The notes under the pieces are model-generated. The model was given only the letters and a program-made list of their open reading frames with translations. It was not told where the DNA came from and did no database searches. From SPGG2 sp964194625 (lineage in GTDB: Bacteria; Pseudomonadota; Gammaproteobacteria; Acidiferrobacterales; SPGG2), in assembly GCA_964194625.1 (NCBI GenBank), contig CAXMNC010000151.1, positions 5,763 through 69,762 on the forward strand: a stretch of DNA of 64,000 nt, given 5' to 3'. Position numbers and translations under genes: made by a program. Shown here one piece after another: positions 36,241-44,869 of this stretch (positions within the stretch are counted from its first letter, which is position 1; every line of letters starts with the position of its first letter).

Positions 36241-36602
36241 GGGGACATTTTAACCCTACTAACGGGGTTCCGCCCCCGAATGACGGACCGTGTCGGCTAC
36301 GCCGACGTATATTGGGCCGGGTTTCGTCCCGGCGGACGAGGAACTTTTGTTTCGGCAAAAGTTCCCAAAACCATTTTGCCCCGCGGTCTTCGGCCCACCA
36401 CTCAAATACGTGGTGGGCAACCTCGGACTGACGGTGGCCTCAGTGGGTCCGTCGACGGCACGTCCCTGTGCCGACGACGGACACCGGGGTCCCTACTACC
36501 CGGCCCCCTGACGGGGCCGCGCTTCGGCTGCCCTTGTCCTCGGCTTGACCGTAGGGGCGAAAACATCAACGACTAGATGTGCAAAAGCGGTGCGGGCTCG
36601 AT
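36241..36602. repeat. Intergenic array of non-identical short hairpins upstream of truA
   Basis: A non-coding stretch packed with perfect inverted repeats of different sequence: GTCGGC/GCCGAC (36292-36306), GCCGGG/CCCGGC (36316-36333), GGAACTTTTG/CAAAAGTTCC (36340-36365), GCCCACCAC/GTGGTGGGC (36393-36418), CGGCAC/GTGCCG (36456-36473), GGAC/GTCC (36479-36492) and CGGCCCC/GGGGCCG (36501-36519). Loops are 3-8 bases. The long frames crossing it have no start signals and no protein character. It looks like a structured extragenic element of unknown type. Confidence 0.7.
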
Positions 36603-37352
36603 TTATTTGGCCTGTATGTGTTGAAAATCCTGGATCTCTAGTTTCTGGCTACGAAAAACAAAATTAATTGTGGCCTTTCCCCCAGTTGGACAACACATCG
36701 CATCCGACGGTTTCCAGATATAGGCCTCAACCTGCATTTTGGCGAGATCCACATCGATTCGATTTGTCCAGGCCCAGTATCCTTCCGGCAGTCTTGAATT
36801 CACTTGCGACCGCCAAGAGTTTGTTTCTAATGGTCGCCACTTTCCATCCTGCCATAGAAGGTGTTTATCGCTGTTTTCCACTTTCGGGCCAGACCTAATG
36901 GGGATCTCGAGGATGGTGCCGAGCGTCGTAGGCAGAATTTTCGGACTCTCGTACCAAGTTCCAAAAGACCCGTGATTATTGAGATCAGCCCAGATGGGTG
37001 TGATGAGACCGTTCCCCGCGTCTTCGAAAACAACCACAGCCGTGTTATGGCTCGGGAAGGAGTCGTACGCGGAATCTACATATGTGTTTTGCCCGTCCTT
37101 CCTCGCAAGCCTGCGGTACAGCGCGTAATGTATCGTCGGCGCGTCGACCAAATGTAGATTGCCAAACTCAGTTACTTTGCACTCTCGCTCGACACTAGGA
37201 ACCTCATGGTAGGCGTCCTTGAGCGGAACACAATGCTCTCTAAACCACTCTAATGATTTGCCACTGTTGTCAACGATCTGCTTGGATGCAATACCTAGCG
37301 GCATAATGAACAAAACCGTAAGACCGACAAGAAAACGACACCAGCGCAGCAT
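36603..37352 (-). CDS. Secreted protein of unknown function with CCPTGG motif
   Basis: Not recognised by name. The 249-residue protein has a signal peptide (RFLVGLTVLFIMPLGIASK, residues ~6-24). The middle carries an IWADLNNHGSFGTWYESPKI stretch. The C-terminal third has W-rich segments (GYWAWTNRIDVDLAKMQVEA) and the motif DAMCCPTGGKATINFVF with adjacent cysteines. A DxxCCP[ST]GG ending is, as I recall, seen in other proteobacterial hypothetical exported proteins. Neighbours give no clear function. It probably resides in the periplasm. Confidence 0.75.
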   Translation of the reverse strand: MLRWCRFLVGLTVLFIMPLGIASKQIVDNSGKSLEWFREHCVPLKDAYHEVPSVERECKVTEFGNLHLVDAPTIHYALYRRLARKDGQNTYVDSAYDSFPSHNTAVVVFEDAGNGLITPIWADLNNHGSFGTWYESPKILPTTLGTILEIPIRSGPKVENSDKHLLWQDGKWRPLETNSWRSQVNSRLPEGYWAWTNRIDVDLAKMQVEAYIWKPSDAMCCPTGGKATINFVFRSQKLEIQDFQHIQAK

Positions 37353-37494
37353 TTGTACACCCTTCTGAGGAATCTAATTAACTTGTAGCTCAAAAACACC
37401 CAGATGGAAGGGAAGGCTTATATCATCCAAGCCTGGATGCAGCAGGTACGGGAATTATCCGCACACCAGTAGTCAGGCTTCTGCAGAATTGTGG

Positions 37495-37887
37495 TTAGCT
37501 GGCGAGCTTTGTTTCCGCGTGCCGTCGCTCGTTGCCAGCCCGACGTTCGTGATCTGCGTAGCTCGTGGGTCGGTAGGACCTACGATCATCCAGGCGTCGG
37601 TCTGCGAAATGCTCATACCAGCACTGGCAATCGGTCGCTTCGCACTCGGGTAACGGCAGGGATGGGGCGCTTTTTGAGAGGAGCCGCTTACCTTTAAGCT
37701 TCTTCGCCGCCTCGCAAGAATCAAGTCCCGGCCGGATAGACACGGCGTGGAACACGCTGATACCGCCAGCCGTTTTACCACGGGCCACTGGCCTAGGTTG
37801 GGTACGCGCCCTCGGTTCCGACAGAAACCACATTATCCACCCAGCGACAGCAACCGCGGCGATTAACAAAAGAACCCAGTTAGTCAT
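37495..37887 (-). CDS. Membrane-anchored protein of unknown function with C-terminal cysteine cluster
   Basis: The 130-residue protein has one N-terminal membrane helix (residues 4-23, WVLLLIAAVAVAGWIMWFLS) and a soluble part with FHAVSIRPGLDSCEAAKKLK, then LPLPECEATDCQCWYEHFAD, then a strongly charged tail (DRRLDDRRSYRP, ERRAGNERRHAE). The four cysteines (C-x(n)-C-x4-C-x-C) could bind metal. The pattern resembles a proteobacterial hypothetical family I cannot name. No operon partner is obvious. Confidence 0.7.
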   Translation of the reverse strand: MTNWVLLLIAAVAVAGWIMWFLSEPRARTQPRPVARGKTAGGISVFHAVSIRPGLDSCEAAKKLKGKRLLSKSAPSLPLPECEATDCQCWYEHFADRRLDDRRSYRPTSYADHERRAGNERRHAETKLAS

Positions 37888-38071
37888 CGTCCCCTACCTC
37901 CATGTGCAATTGAATTTTCGCTGATTTCCTCGAGACGCGGTGCTTCCATCACCTAAACGACTAGATCGCGTCCACCCCGCGACACACCAATTATTCTCCC
38001 ACAGAATCAGGATGCGAAAAATCCCGTTCGGTTTTGTTTGATTTATTAAGATCTTAAGCTTGCTGACACCT

Positions 38072-39568
38072 TTAACCGGCACCCGCGAACATGCGGCGAT
38101 AGTGGCGATACCAGTCACTCTGGAACATTTCATGTGGGTCATAACGCTTTTTGAGTTTTATAAAATCCGCCATCTGTGGATAGCACGCCTCGACTTGTCG
38201 TCGATCCGCCCAACGATGATATGTCAAGAAATAACTGCCGCCGTATTCTATTGCCTGATCGATTAGACGACGAAAGTCAGTTGCGGCTTTTTCAATCTTT
38301 TCCCGGGTGTGCACAACATGCAGATTCATCACTATGCATGCGTAGGCCTCCCGGGCCCAAGGAAGAAAAGATTCATTATCCTTTTCGATCAACCGTATGG
38401 TTCCATAAATCACCTGGGTCCCGTGCCTTCTAAAGTCCTCTCGCAGCACGTCCATGAAGCGGCCCAGAGCGGCACGCGGGACGTACACCTCGGAGATCAT
38501 CTCGGTTCCCTTGACCGGTGCGCCAAGCTGACGATCAACCACAGCATGATAGTCATCGACATAGTTGCTGAGCTGATGGGTATCAGACCAATAACGTTGG
38601 CCCGACGTTGCCAGATAATAGGACGAATAGACATCAAAGACGCGCTTAGGATCCTTGTGCGCCAGCAAATACAGTCTACGCCAGTCGTCCTTAGATAGTT
38701 TCTTCTGCTGACTCGGCAGTTGGGCGCTGGCATCGGTAGGCCGATAACACGAGAACACACCGTCCCTGAGGAACCCCGCAGATTCTTGGTCGATAGAAAA
38801 CTGGCAGTCGCCGTACAGATAACCGTTATCTGTTCGTTGCTTGAATGCGTCTATCAAGTCCGACACCTTAATAAGCTCGACAATGCGTTCCAGTTTGACG
38901 CGCGGCATGAGTCGAAGCTTGACGCTAGTGATGACACCGAACAGTCCGTAGCCGCCGATCGCGAGGCTAAATAATTCTTTGTTCTCATCACGACTACAAG
39001 TGTGTGATTCGCCATCGGCACCTATAATCGTGAATGACTCGACATCTCCGATCACCGGCTTAAACGTCAGGCCCCTTCCATGTATATTGGCGCTCAGCGC
39101 GCCCCCAATTGACAGACGATCTGCACCCGTCTGCTTCTGAACAATGCCCCATTGTTTGATTCGGCCTCGTTGTTTTTTGACGAGCGTGCTAACGAGCTCG
39201 GGCCACTGAATGCCCGCCTCCACTTCGACTAACCCGCTTGCGTGATCGAAATTCAACACCCGGTTCATGGGTCGCGTATCGATTAATACCGTATCCGTAC
39301 CAAACTGTTGTCCGCCCATAGAATGGCGGCCCCCGGCAATGCTGATAGCTTTGCCCTCGTTCCGGGCTTGTCGCATTGCCGTTCGCAGTGCTGCGATCGA
39401 GTCAATTCGAGAAACTCGATGGACCTGAGTCAGGTTCAGTTGGGAGTGAATATCGTTGACCAGAACATCCGAGCGAGTCTCAGGAAAACGAGCACATGCA
39501 AAAGGCAAGAGGGCCATTCCAGCGCTTCCTCTCACCACCAACTTCAAGAATCTCCGACGCCCTAACAC
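38072..39568 (-). CDS. FAD-linked oxidoreductase, PCMH/aldonolactone-oxidase-like, Tat-exported
   Basis: Predicted flavoprotein oxidase or dehydrogenase of the VAO/PCMH superfamily. A twin-arginine signal (GRRRFLKLVVRGSAGMALLP, residues 3-22) points to folded export. The FAD-binding region includes AISIAGGRHSMGGQQFG (about residues 95-111), GIQWPELVSTLVKKQ, and DRLSIGGALSANIHGRG with IGDVESFTIIGADG. The C-terminal domain resembles D-arabinono-1,4-lactone oxidase-type enzymes (LTYHRWADRRQVEACYPQM, FIKLKKRYDPHEMFQSD). 498 residues. Substrate unknown. Two membrane-protein genes lie upstream on the same strand. Confidence 0.82.
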   Translation of the reverse strand: MLGRRRFLKLVVRGSAGMALLPFACARFPETRSDVLVNDIHSQLNLTQVHRVSRIDSIAALRTAMRQARNEGKAISIAGGRHSMGGQQFGTDTVLIDTRPMNRVLNFDHASGLVEVEAGIQWPELVSTLVKKQRGRIKQWGIVQKQTGADRLSIGGALSANIHGRGLTFKPVIGDVESFTIIGADGESHTCSRDENKELFSLAIGGYGLFGVITSVKLRLMPRVKLERIVELIKVSDLIDAFKQRTDNGYLYGDCQFSIDQESAGFLRDGVFSCYRPTDASAQLPSQQKKLSKDDWRRLYLLAHKDPKRVFDVYSSYYLATSGQRYWSDTHQLSNYVDDYHAVVDRQLGAPVKGTEMISEVYVPRAALGRFMDVLREDFRRHGTQVIYGTIRLIEKDNESFLPWAREAYACIVMNLHVVHTREKIEKAATDFRRLIDQAIEYGGSYFLTYHRWADRRQVEACYPQMADFIKLKKRYDPHEMFQSDWYRHYRRMFAGAG

Positions 39569-39591
39569 GGTTAACCTCCTGGCGAAATCTC

Positions 39592-40224
39592 TTACCTAAC
39601 AAGCACGCGTGCGGTCCAATAGATCAAAAATAGCGCGACTGCCTGGATCAAATGGTAGAGCGCGTTGTGATTAAAATATCGAGGGTGGATCGATATGCCC
39701 GTATACTGGACCGTAGCCGCAATAAACGTCAAAACAATACCGCCGACGCCAACCAACAAATAGCGCATCCCATTACGCGAGTACATGACTAGAAGGGCGA
39801 CGAACAGAAATATGGCGGCGGGGATGTAGTTAATGATCGCTATCCAAAACGCCCGACTTGAAAACAATATGAGTAGAACGTAAACGCCGAAGGCAAATAA
39901 CGCCCCCCACAATACCCAGTTGGCAACACGCTCAGAGAAAATTAGTGTCGCGCCGATGCTCCAAAGGGCTAGAGCGGCCATGCCAATCGCGACTAGTGTC
40001 GCCGGCCAAAGCACCGTCAGACCAAGGGGCGACTGATTACCAAAAAATCCGTGAAAAGTACCGCCAATCAACGCGGCGACACCGAGCGCAATAAAAAACG
40101 CGATGAACCGAAAGCGTAACGCATTACCCTGTGCACCGTATGCATAAATCAATCCGGCCAATACCATACATTCGATCGCTAAACCGTAATCGGTAAGGGC
40201 CACGTCGGGCTCCATTAACGTCAT
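39592..40224 (-). CDS. Polytopic membrane protein of unknown function
   Basis: The 210 residues hold about seven hydrophobic segments. The start EPDVALTDYGLAIECMVLAG and the end HNALYHLIQAVALFLIYWTA, with histidines at the C-terminal helix (YFNHNALYHLIQ) and GGTFHGFFG in the second-third helix, recall seven-helix membrane hydrolase-like proteins, but I cannot assign a family. It overlaps the upstream 147-residue membrane protein by 4 bases and precedes the flavin oxidoreductase gene by 23 bases, so the three are likely one operon. Confidence 0.7.
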   Translation of the reverse strand: MTLMEPDVALTDYGLAIECMVLAGLIYAYGAQGNALRFRFIAFFIALGVAALIGGTFHGFFGNQSPLGLTVLWPATLVAIGMAALALWSIGATLIFSERVANWVLWGALFAFGVYVLLILFSSRAFWIAIINYIPAAIFLFVALLVMYSRNGMRYLLVGVGGIVLTFIAATVQYTGISIHPRYFNHNALYHLIQAVALFLIYWTARVLVR

Positions 40225-40664
40225 GAAGGTGTCGATCCCTGTCTAATATGGTAGTGACTGAATGTATAAAGAAAGGCTGCGAGCACCATATGAAACCAGA
40301 TGGGAATAGTACCGGTAAACCATCTGAACTCAGGATGCAACGTCATGGTGACAGCGTAGCGTGTAACCATGGAAAGAAAATAGACATAACTAAACCATTT
40401 TATAAATACAGCCGCTCGCGGTTTCGGTTTTATAAAAAGGCCCGATCCCCCGGCAAAGTCGAGGACGATTTTCAACATTACCCCAATAATCAAAATCTGA
40501 ATCGGCAATAATGCGGAATAAGGGAGAACGCCCGAGTACCACTGCTCGAACGGCGGCAAAAAATCAATATCGACGATTGCAACGAGAATCTGTCCACATA
40601 CTCGCAATATGAACAGTAAGGTAAAAACGGCTAGCAACAGTGAATAGTGGAGCGGAACGTGCAT
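40221..40664 (-). CDS. Small membrane protein of unknown function
   Basis: The 147 residues contain four hydrophobic segments (starting at about residues 7, 48, 85 and 123). Features include LLAVFTLLFILRVCGQILVA at the N-terminus and PIWFHMVLAAFLYTFSHYHI at the C-terminus. Overlap (4 bases) with the next membrane protein suggests a complex or shared pathway with it and the exported flavin oxidoreductase. Family not recognised. Confidence 0.68.
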   Translation of the reverse strand: MHVPLHYSLLLAVFTLLFILRVCGQILVAIVDIDFLPPFEQWYSGVLPYSALLPIQILIIGVMLKIVLDFAGGSGLFIKPKPRAAVFIKWFSYVYFLSMVTRYAVTMTLHPEFRWFTGTIPIWFHMVLAAFLYTFSHYHIRQGSTPS

Positions 40665-40839
40665 CAGTAATCGCTAGCATAGCGTTGGCATGCTTAGAGA
40701 GGCAAAACGCTAAGCCTTGCAAGTGGAACTTAGACACTAGCGACGGCGATCGAGCTCCTGGCGTCGATCTTTTCTTATCGGATCCCAACGCAGGGTGCTG
40801 CGCCGTTTTGGCTGCGCACGCCGCACGCCGTTTCGACGA

Positions 40840-41145
40840 TCAGGCCCTATGTACTTTGCCGTTGCGAGTGGTCTTTTTTGCATGACAGCTCCCTGTCTCT
40901 TTGCGTCCAGTCCGCGTGGCCAAGCGCGCCTTTCTCATCTGAGGCGCCCCACTGAATTGCTTTAATGATGCATGTCTCTTTGTGATGAGTCGACGCCAGC
41001 GGCGAAGATCAAATCTGGGGTCATCGTTGGCAAGTACCAGCGCAACCTGGTAAATGCATTGCTCAACCGTATCGTCGCTAACGCCTGGTTGTACGAAAGC
41101 CTTGGCAAATGCGTGCGCAAGACGCTCGTGCTCATGGTTGGCCAT
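40840..41145 (-). CDS. Small basic protein of unknown function
   Basis: The 101-residue product starts at ATG 41145, chosen because a strong GGAGGG ribosome binding site lies nine bases upstream; a frame 26 codons longer has no such signal. The first ~60 residues look folded (MANHEHERLAHAFAKAFVQP, then DPRFDLRRWRRLITKRHASL). The tail is a lysine/arginine-rich low-complexity stretch (KARLATRTGRKETG, KKTTRNGK), possibly nucleic-acid binding. No family recognised. Confidence 0.55.
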   Translation of the reverse strand: MANHEHERLAHAFAKAFVQPGVSDDTVEQCIYQVALVLANDDPRFDLRRWRRLITKRHASLKQFSGAPQMRKARLATRTGRKETGSCHAKKTTRNGKVHRA

Positions 41146-41438
41146 AGGACGGGGCCCTCCTTTGCTTAATGCAGTCCTTATCCCGCGATGGATGCGCATC
41201 TGCGTATCGTCACGAGTGTGCATTTTTTAGTATAGCCTCTATCCGCGGGCCGGCCAGAGTGGGGTTGGCGCCGGAAAGTAGGTGGTTTATTCCGCGTCAG
41301 CGTTAATCACGCTGCTCTTGCTTACAAAAATCCTTCAACGAATTAATCTTCATAATTTGCGCTAACTTCTCACCTTATCTTGTTGTTTGTCTTGAATTTA
41401 TTGGTGTACTGCTAATTATGAATTGTCATGCTTCCCGA

Positions 41439-41822
41439 TTATCCAAACCCTTCTCCCGCTTTCCTGTACTCCTCTCTTGGAGGACTAAAAACGTCCAGAA
41501 CCGTAGCCCCAACATCGTCGGTTCGAATCCCGTGCGGCACGTCACCGGGCGTATGCCAGAAATCGCCTGCTTTCATGGCGACCTCTTCCCCACCCTGGAT
41601 GCGGACACACTCCCCTTCGAGCAGGATGCCCCACTGCTCCTGAGGGTGGTTATGTACCTTGCCGGTACTGTGTGGCGCTATTCGCACTACTGAGAGCATG
41701 GCATTATCACCTACAAAGATACGAGTTGTGATGCCTTCGCCTAGCTTACGGTGAATCCCTTGTGCGTCATCAGCCAGATTGAACACCCAGGCAGGTATCT
41801 TAGTTTGCGATTCAGTGGTCAT
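41439..41822 (-). CDS. Cupin-domain protein
   Basis: Single-domain cupin of 127 residues. The two cupin motifs are recognisable: HSTGKVHNHPQEQWGILLEG (motif 1, G-x5-H-x-H-x3,4-E-x6-G type) and AGDFWHTPGDVPHGIRTDD (motif 2, P-x-G-x2-H-type), giving three His and a Glu for metal. Function is open: members include dioxygenases, isomerases and small-molecule sensors. It is monocistronic between two unknown genes. Confidence 0.85.
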   Translation of the reverse strand: MTTESQTKIPAWVFNLADDAQGIHRKLGEGITTRIFVGDNAMLSVVRIAPHSTGKVHNHPQEQWGILLEGECVRIQGGEEVAMKAGDFWHTPGDVPHGIRTDDVGATVLDVFSPPREEYRKAGEGFG

Positions 41823-41860
41823 GATGACTGCCTCCTTGGCGATGTGATCAGTTCTTGCAG

Positions 41861-42124
41861 TTATGTCCGAGATCTACTGCGTGGATGCCTTCGTCCCCGG
41901 TAGATCTGAAACTGAATCTCTTGTTCCGCCTCCAACTTTCTCTTGTTACGCTTCTCGATGTAGGCACGGATATACATGTACACCAGCACGACCAAGAATA
42001 AAGCCCCAGCAGCTAGCAGGGCCAGGCCTCCGAGGATCTGTTGGCATTGGACATCACACATGGGGGTTGATTTTTGGCCGCTCGGATCAGGGTTCAGTAT
42101 ACCGCCATGCTTCCGCTGGGGCAT
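41861..42124 (-). CDS. Possible small single-pass membrane protein
   Basis: The 87-codon frame has one convincing membrane helix (LGGLALLAAGALFLVVLVYM) followed by a strongly basic cytoplasmic tail (IEKRNKRKLEAEQEIQFQIY and RGRRHPRSRSRT). The first ~21 residues look non-coding-like, and the real start may be the internal ATG at 42061 (MCDVQCQQI). No clear ribosome binding site for either. Family unknown. Confidence 0.42.
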   Translation of the reverse strand: MPQRKHGGILNPDPSGQKSTPMCDVQCQQILGGLALLAAGALFLVVLVYMYIRAYIEKRNKRKLEAEQEIQFQIYRGRRHPRSRSRT

Positions 42125-42251
42125 CGACCTACCCGCCTAGAGGACTTCACAAAACTTTACATTCCTGAAAAACCCTAGAAATGAACGCTAAGTATCGTTA
42201 CGTCCAAGAATCGCGCTGGTGCGGTTCCCTGACCAATACCAGGAGGTAATG

Positions 42252-42809
42252 ATGAATCAACAGACAACCAACCAAACACCTGAGCCCAAACGGCAGTACA
42301 GGGGCGGGCTTGGGCGAAAGGCTCGTCTCGGTGTCGCAGCAGCCGCGCTTATCGGCATTGGGGCCCTTGCCGGTGTCTTGATTGCCAATGCGTCAGCCCA
42401 TAGCGGTTTCGGCGGTCATGGTGCCTGGGGATCCAAAAACCACCGTTATCACGGAGCTTCGAGCATCGAAAAAATTCGTGAGCGTGCGCTCGATAAGGCA
42501 GCGTGGGCGCTGGGCTCAGTCGATGCGACGCCAGAGCAGAGCAAACGCGTGAAAGCCATCGTCGTAGGACTAGTCGAAGAAATCTATCCACTTAGGCAAC
42601 AACACCATGAGAATCGACGCAGCGTTAAAGATGTACTGTCTCAGCCACAGATCGATCGGCAGACCCTTGAGCAGATTCGGCAAGATGAGATGGGAATCGC
42701 AACGCAGATCTCTGAAAAGCTTATTACTGCGCTCGCCGATAGTGCGGAAGTGCTGACCGTCGAACAGCGTCTGGTACTTATGAATCGGCTGCAACGGTTT
42801 GCGCATTAA
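42252..42809 (+). CDS. Spy/CpxP-like periplasmic LTXXQ-type protein
   Basis: Predicted periplasmic (or membrane-anchored) all-helical protein of the heavy-metal-resistance/Spy-CpxP type. The start is ATG 42252, 5 bases after AGGAGG (42241-42246), giving 185 residues. A hydrophobic segment (LGVAAAALIGIGALAGVLIA) is followed by a glycine/histidine-rich stretch (HSGFGGHGAWGSKNHRYHG), then helices resembling EnvZ/Cpx accessory proteins: VDATPEQSKRVKAIVVGLVE and VLTVEQRLVLMNRLQRF (LTxxQ-like). It directly precedes an OmpR-type regulator and its kinase, the logic of cpxP-cpxRA, suggesting it senses metal or misfolded envelope proteins. Confidence 0.8.
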   Translation: MNQQTTNQTPEPKRQYRGGLGRKARLGVAAAALIGIGALAGVLIANASAHSGFGGHGAWGSKNHRYHGASSIEKIRERALDKAAWALGSVDATPEQSKRVKAIVVGLVEEIYPLRQQHHENRRSVKDVLSQPQIDRQTLEQIRQDEMGIATQISEKLITALADSAEVLTVEQRLVLMNRLQRFAH

Positions 42810-42834
42810 ACCAATCCGCGTAAGCTTCCCCTGA

Positions 42835-42871
42835 CCTAGATCGCTTCGCCAACAAAGGCAGGCGATCTAGG
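42835..42871. other. Strong hairpin between the Spy-like gene and the response regulator
   Basis: CCTAGATCGC (42835-42844) and GCGATCTAGG (42862-42871) are a perfect 10-base inverted repeat with a 17-base loop that contains a further GCC/GGC pair. No T-run follows. It ends 14 bases before the regulator start codon and could be an mRNA processing/attenuation hairpin or a dyad operator. Confidence 0.6.
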
Positions 42872-42885
42872 TGTGTCTTCGATAG

Positions 42886-43596
42886 ATGGGACAAGCAAAA
42901 GTGGCTGAGCGCATCTTAATGATTGAGGATGATGAGAGTCTGTCAACCATGGTGGCGGAATATCTATCATCCATGGGCCTGCAGATGACCACGCGACCCA
43001 CGGCGGCAGATGGACTCAGTACGCTTGATGAAAGTGCATTCGATGCGCTCATCCTCGACGTTATGCTCCCCGACATGGATGGGTTCGATGTTTGTCGTCG
43101 CATACGAGCCGTATCGGATATCCCGATCCTGATGCTAACCGCCCGCGGGGATGAGATGGATCGCATCGTCGGTTTAGAATTGGGCGCCGACGATTATTTG
43201 CCCAAACCTTTCAACCCACGGGAGCTACTCGCCCGATTGCGGGCGATCTTACGGCGACAACAGCAAGGACCCACCAATCGCCATACAAATGTTCTGCGCT
43301 TTGGGCGCCTTGAGATCGATCGCGATCAAAGATGCGTTCGCGTTGACGATAAAGAGCGGCCACTTACCGGCTACCAATTCGATCTCCTATCGGCGCTGGC
43401 TGAGAATCCTGGCCGAGTCATGTCGCGCGAGACTTTGATGGATAGAGTGAAAGGCGAGTCGCTGGAGGCCTTCGATCGTAGCATCGATGTACACATCTCG
43501 CGCATCCGCGCCACAATCGAAGATGACCCGAAACGGCCTCGCCGTGTAATTACTGTTCGTGGTGCCGGTTATGTGTTTGCGCGCCAGCAAAACTAG
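42886..43596 (+). CDS. OmpR-family response regulator (CpxR/RstA-like)
   Basis: Two-domain DNA-binding regulator, 236 residues. In the receiver domain the acidic pocket is IEDDES, the phospho-acceptor is D58 in LILDVMLPDMDGFD, and the conserved Thr and Lys lie in LMLTARGDE and DDYLPKPFNPRELLARLR. The C-terminal winged helix contains YQFDLLSALAENPGRVMSRE and VDVHISRIRATIEDDPKRPR-type features (here IDVHISRIRA), ending ITVRGAGYVFARQQ. GTG 42901 is an alternative start. It precedes its cognate histidine kinase by 7 bases. Confidence 0.93.
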   Translation: MGQAKVAERILMIEDDESLSTMVAEYLSSMGLQMTTRPTAADGLSTLDESAFDALILDVMLPDMDGFDVCRRIRAVSDIPILMLTARGDEMDRIVGLELGADDYLPKPFNPRELLARLRAILRRQQQGPTNRHTNVLRFGRLEIDRDQRCVRVDDKERPLTGYQFDLLSALAENPGRVMSRETLMDRVKGESLEAFDRSIDVHISRIRATIEDDPKRPRRVITVRGAGYVFARQQN

Positions 43597-43603
43597 GCAT
43601 CCC

Positions 43604-44863
43604 GTGCGTCGACTATATCTGCAAATCTACCTCGCATTCGTCGGCATCGTCATTCTCTTCGGAATACTGCTCGCGTCCGTCGTTTGGTATGTGCGCTCCT
43701 ACACCCCAGATGACCAACGTGCATTTGGAGGCGCAGCTAAACTAGTGGGTGAAATCCTGCCATCAAGAGATCGCCCTACGTCGGAACTTCAGCGGGAGAT
43801 TGAGCGCTTTAGTGAACAGTTTGCGGTCGATCTCGCGGTCACAGACCCTGACGGCAAACTACTCGCCGCGGCCGGTGAACCGCTGCCTGTACCTGATCTT
43901 ACGCGCAGCGAAAGCGGTTGGATGCGAGCACCCGGCCCTACTGTCGCACTGCGGTTACCGGACGGTCGATGGCTAGCGGCCCGGCATCGACATCGACACC
44001 CTGGGCGGTGGTTGTTTGTAGTGGCGCTGTTGGCCATTGCTATTGCCATCGGTGTCTACCCCCTCGCTCGTCGTATCACCGGTCGACTGGAACGGCTACA
44101 GACACAAGTGGACCAGCTCGGTGCCGGTGACCTCACGGCGAGGGTTGAGGTACTCGGCAAGGATGAGGTTGCTAACTTGGCGCGCAGCTTTAATCGCGCC
44201 GCTGATCGCATCGAGAATCTCGTAGAGGCCAAGCGCATGATGTTAGCGAGTGCGTCGCATGAGCTTCGCACCCCACTTACGCGCATACGTATGGCAGTTG
44301 AACTCTTGGGTGACAGCGATCGACCGGAGTTACGTCAGAAAATCGCCGAAGACATCGCCGATCTTGACGAACTCATAGACGATCTGTTGCTAGCGAGCCG
44401 ACTCGAGAAAACTGAGACGCCAGATCGTAATGAAAACGTTGATCTGTTGGCATTGGTAGCGGAGGAAGGTGCCCGCGTCGATGCGAACGTCAGCGGGACA
44501 CCGATATCTATCACAGGCAATGCACGCATGCTGCGGCGTTTGGTTCGAAATCTATTCGAAAACGCCCGCTATCATGGTCAAGGCACACCGATCGAAGCAA
44601 CCGTTAAACCTTCAGGCACTTCTGGCGCAACCCTCGTCGTTGCCGATGGCGGCCCGGGTGTCCCAGAGACAGAACGCGAAAGAGTATTCGAGCCGTTCTA
44701 CCGGGCAAGGGCTACAACTGGAAACGACGATGTCGGGGTCGGTCTAGGTCTCTCGCTAGTTCGTCAGATCGCGGAACGTCACGGTGGATCGGCACGCTGC
44801 CTTCCGCGCGATGGGGAAGGTGCGTGTTTTGAGGTGCGCCTACAAGACGGCGATTCCGGGTGA
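43604..44863 (+). CDS. Sensor histidine kinase
   Basis: Membrane sensor kinase partnering the upstream regulator. Membrane helices at about residues 6-28 and 128-150 flank a ~100-residue periplasmic sensor. A HAMP domain follows (RRITGRLERLQTQVDQLGAG). The H-box is ASASHELRTPLTRIRMAVEL, the N-box is LVRNLFENARYHGQG and the G-boxes are VADGGPGVPE and VGVGLGLSLVRQIAERHGG. I start at GTG 43604 (VRRLYLQIYLAFVG), the usual form for this family; longer in-frame starts at 43559 and 43571 lie inside the regulator gene. The product is 419 residues. Confidence 0.92.
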   Translation: MRRLYLQIYLAFVGIVILFGILLASVVWYVRSYTPDDQRAFGGAAKLVGEILPSRDRPTSELQREIERFSEQFAVDLAVTDPDGKLLAAAGEPLPVPDLTRSESGWMRAPGPTVALRLPDGRWLAARHRHRHPGRWLFVVALLAIAIAIGVYPLARRITGRLERLQTQVDQLGAGDLTARVEVLGKDEVANLARSFNRAADRIENLVEAKRMMLASASHELRTPLTRIRMAVELLGDSDRPELRQKIAEDIADLDELIDDLLLASRLEKTETPDRNENVDLLALVAEEGARVDANVSGTPISITGNARMLRRLVRNLFENARYHGQGTPIEATVKPSGTSGATLVVADGGPGVPETERERVFEPFYRARATTGNDDVGVGLGLSLVRQIAERHGGSARCLPRDGEGACFEVRLQDGDSG

Positions 44864-44869
44864 CGTTAA

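Noticed and set aside
36187..36576. 129-codon plus-strand frame through the hairpin array
   Set aside because: Begins inside truA on the opposite strand, has no ribosome binding site, and its sequence is dictated by the inverted repeats.
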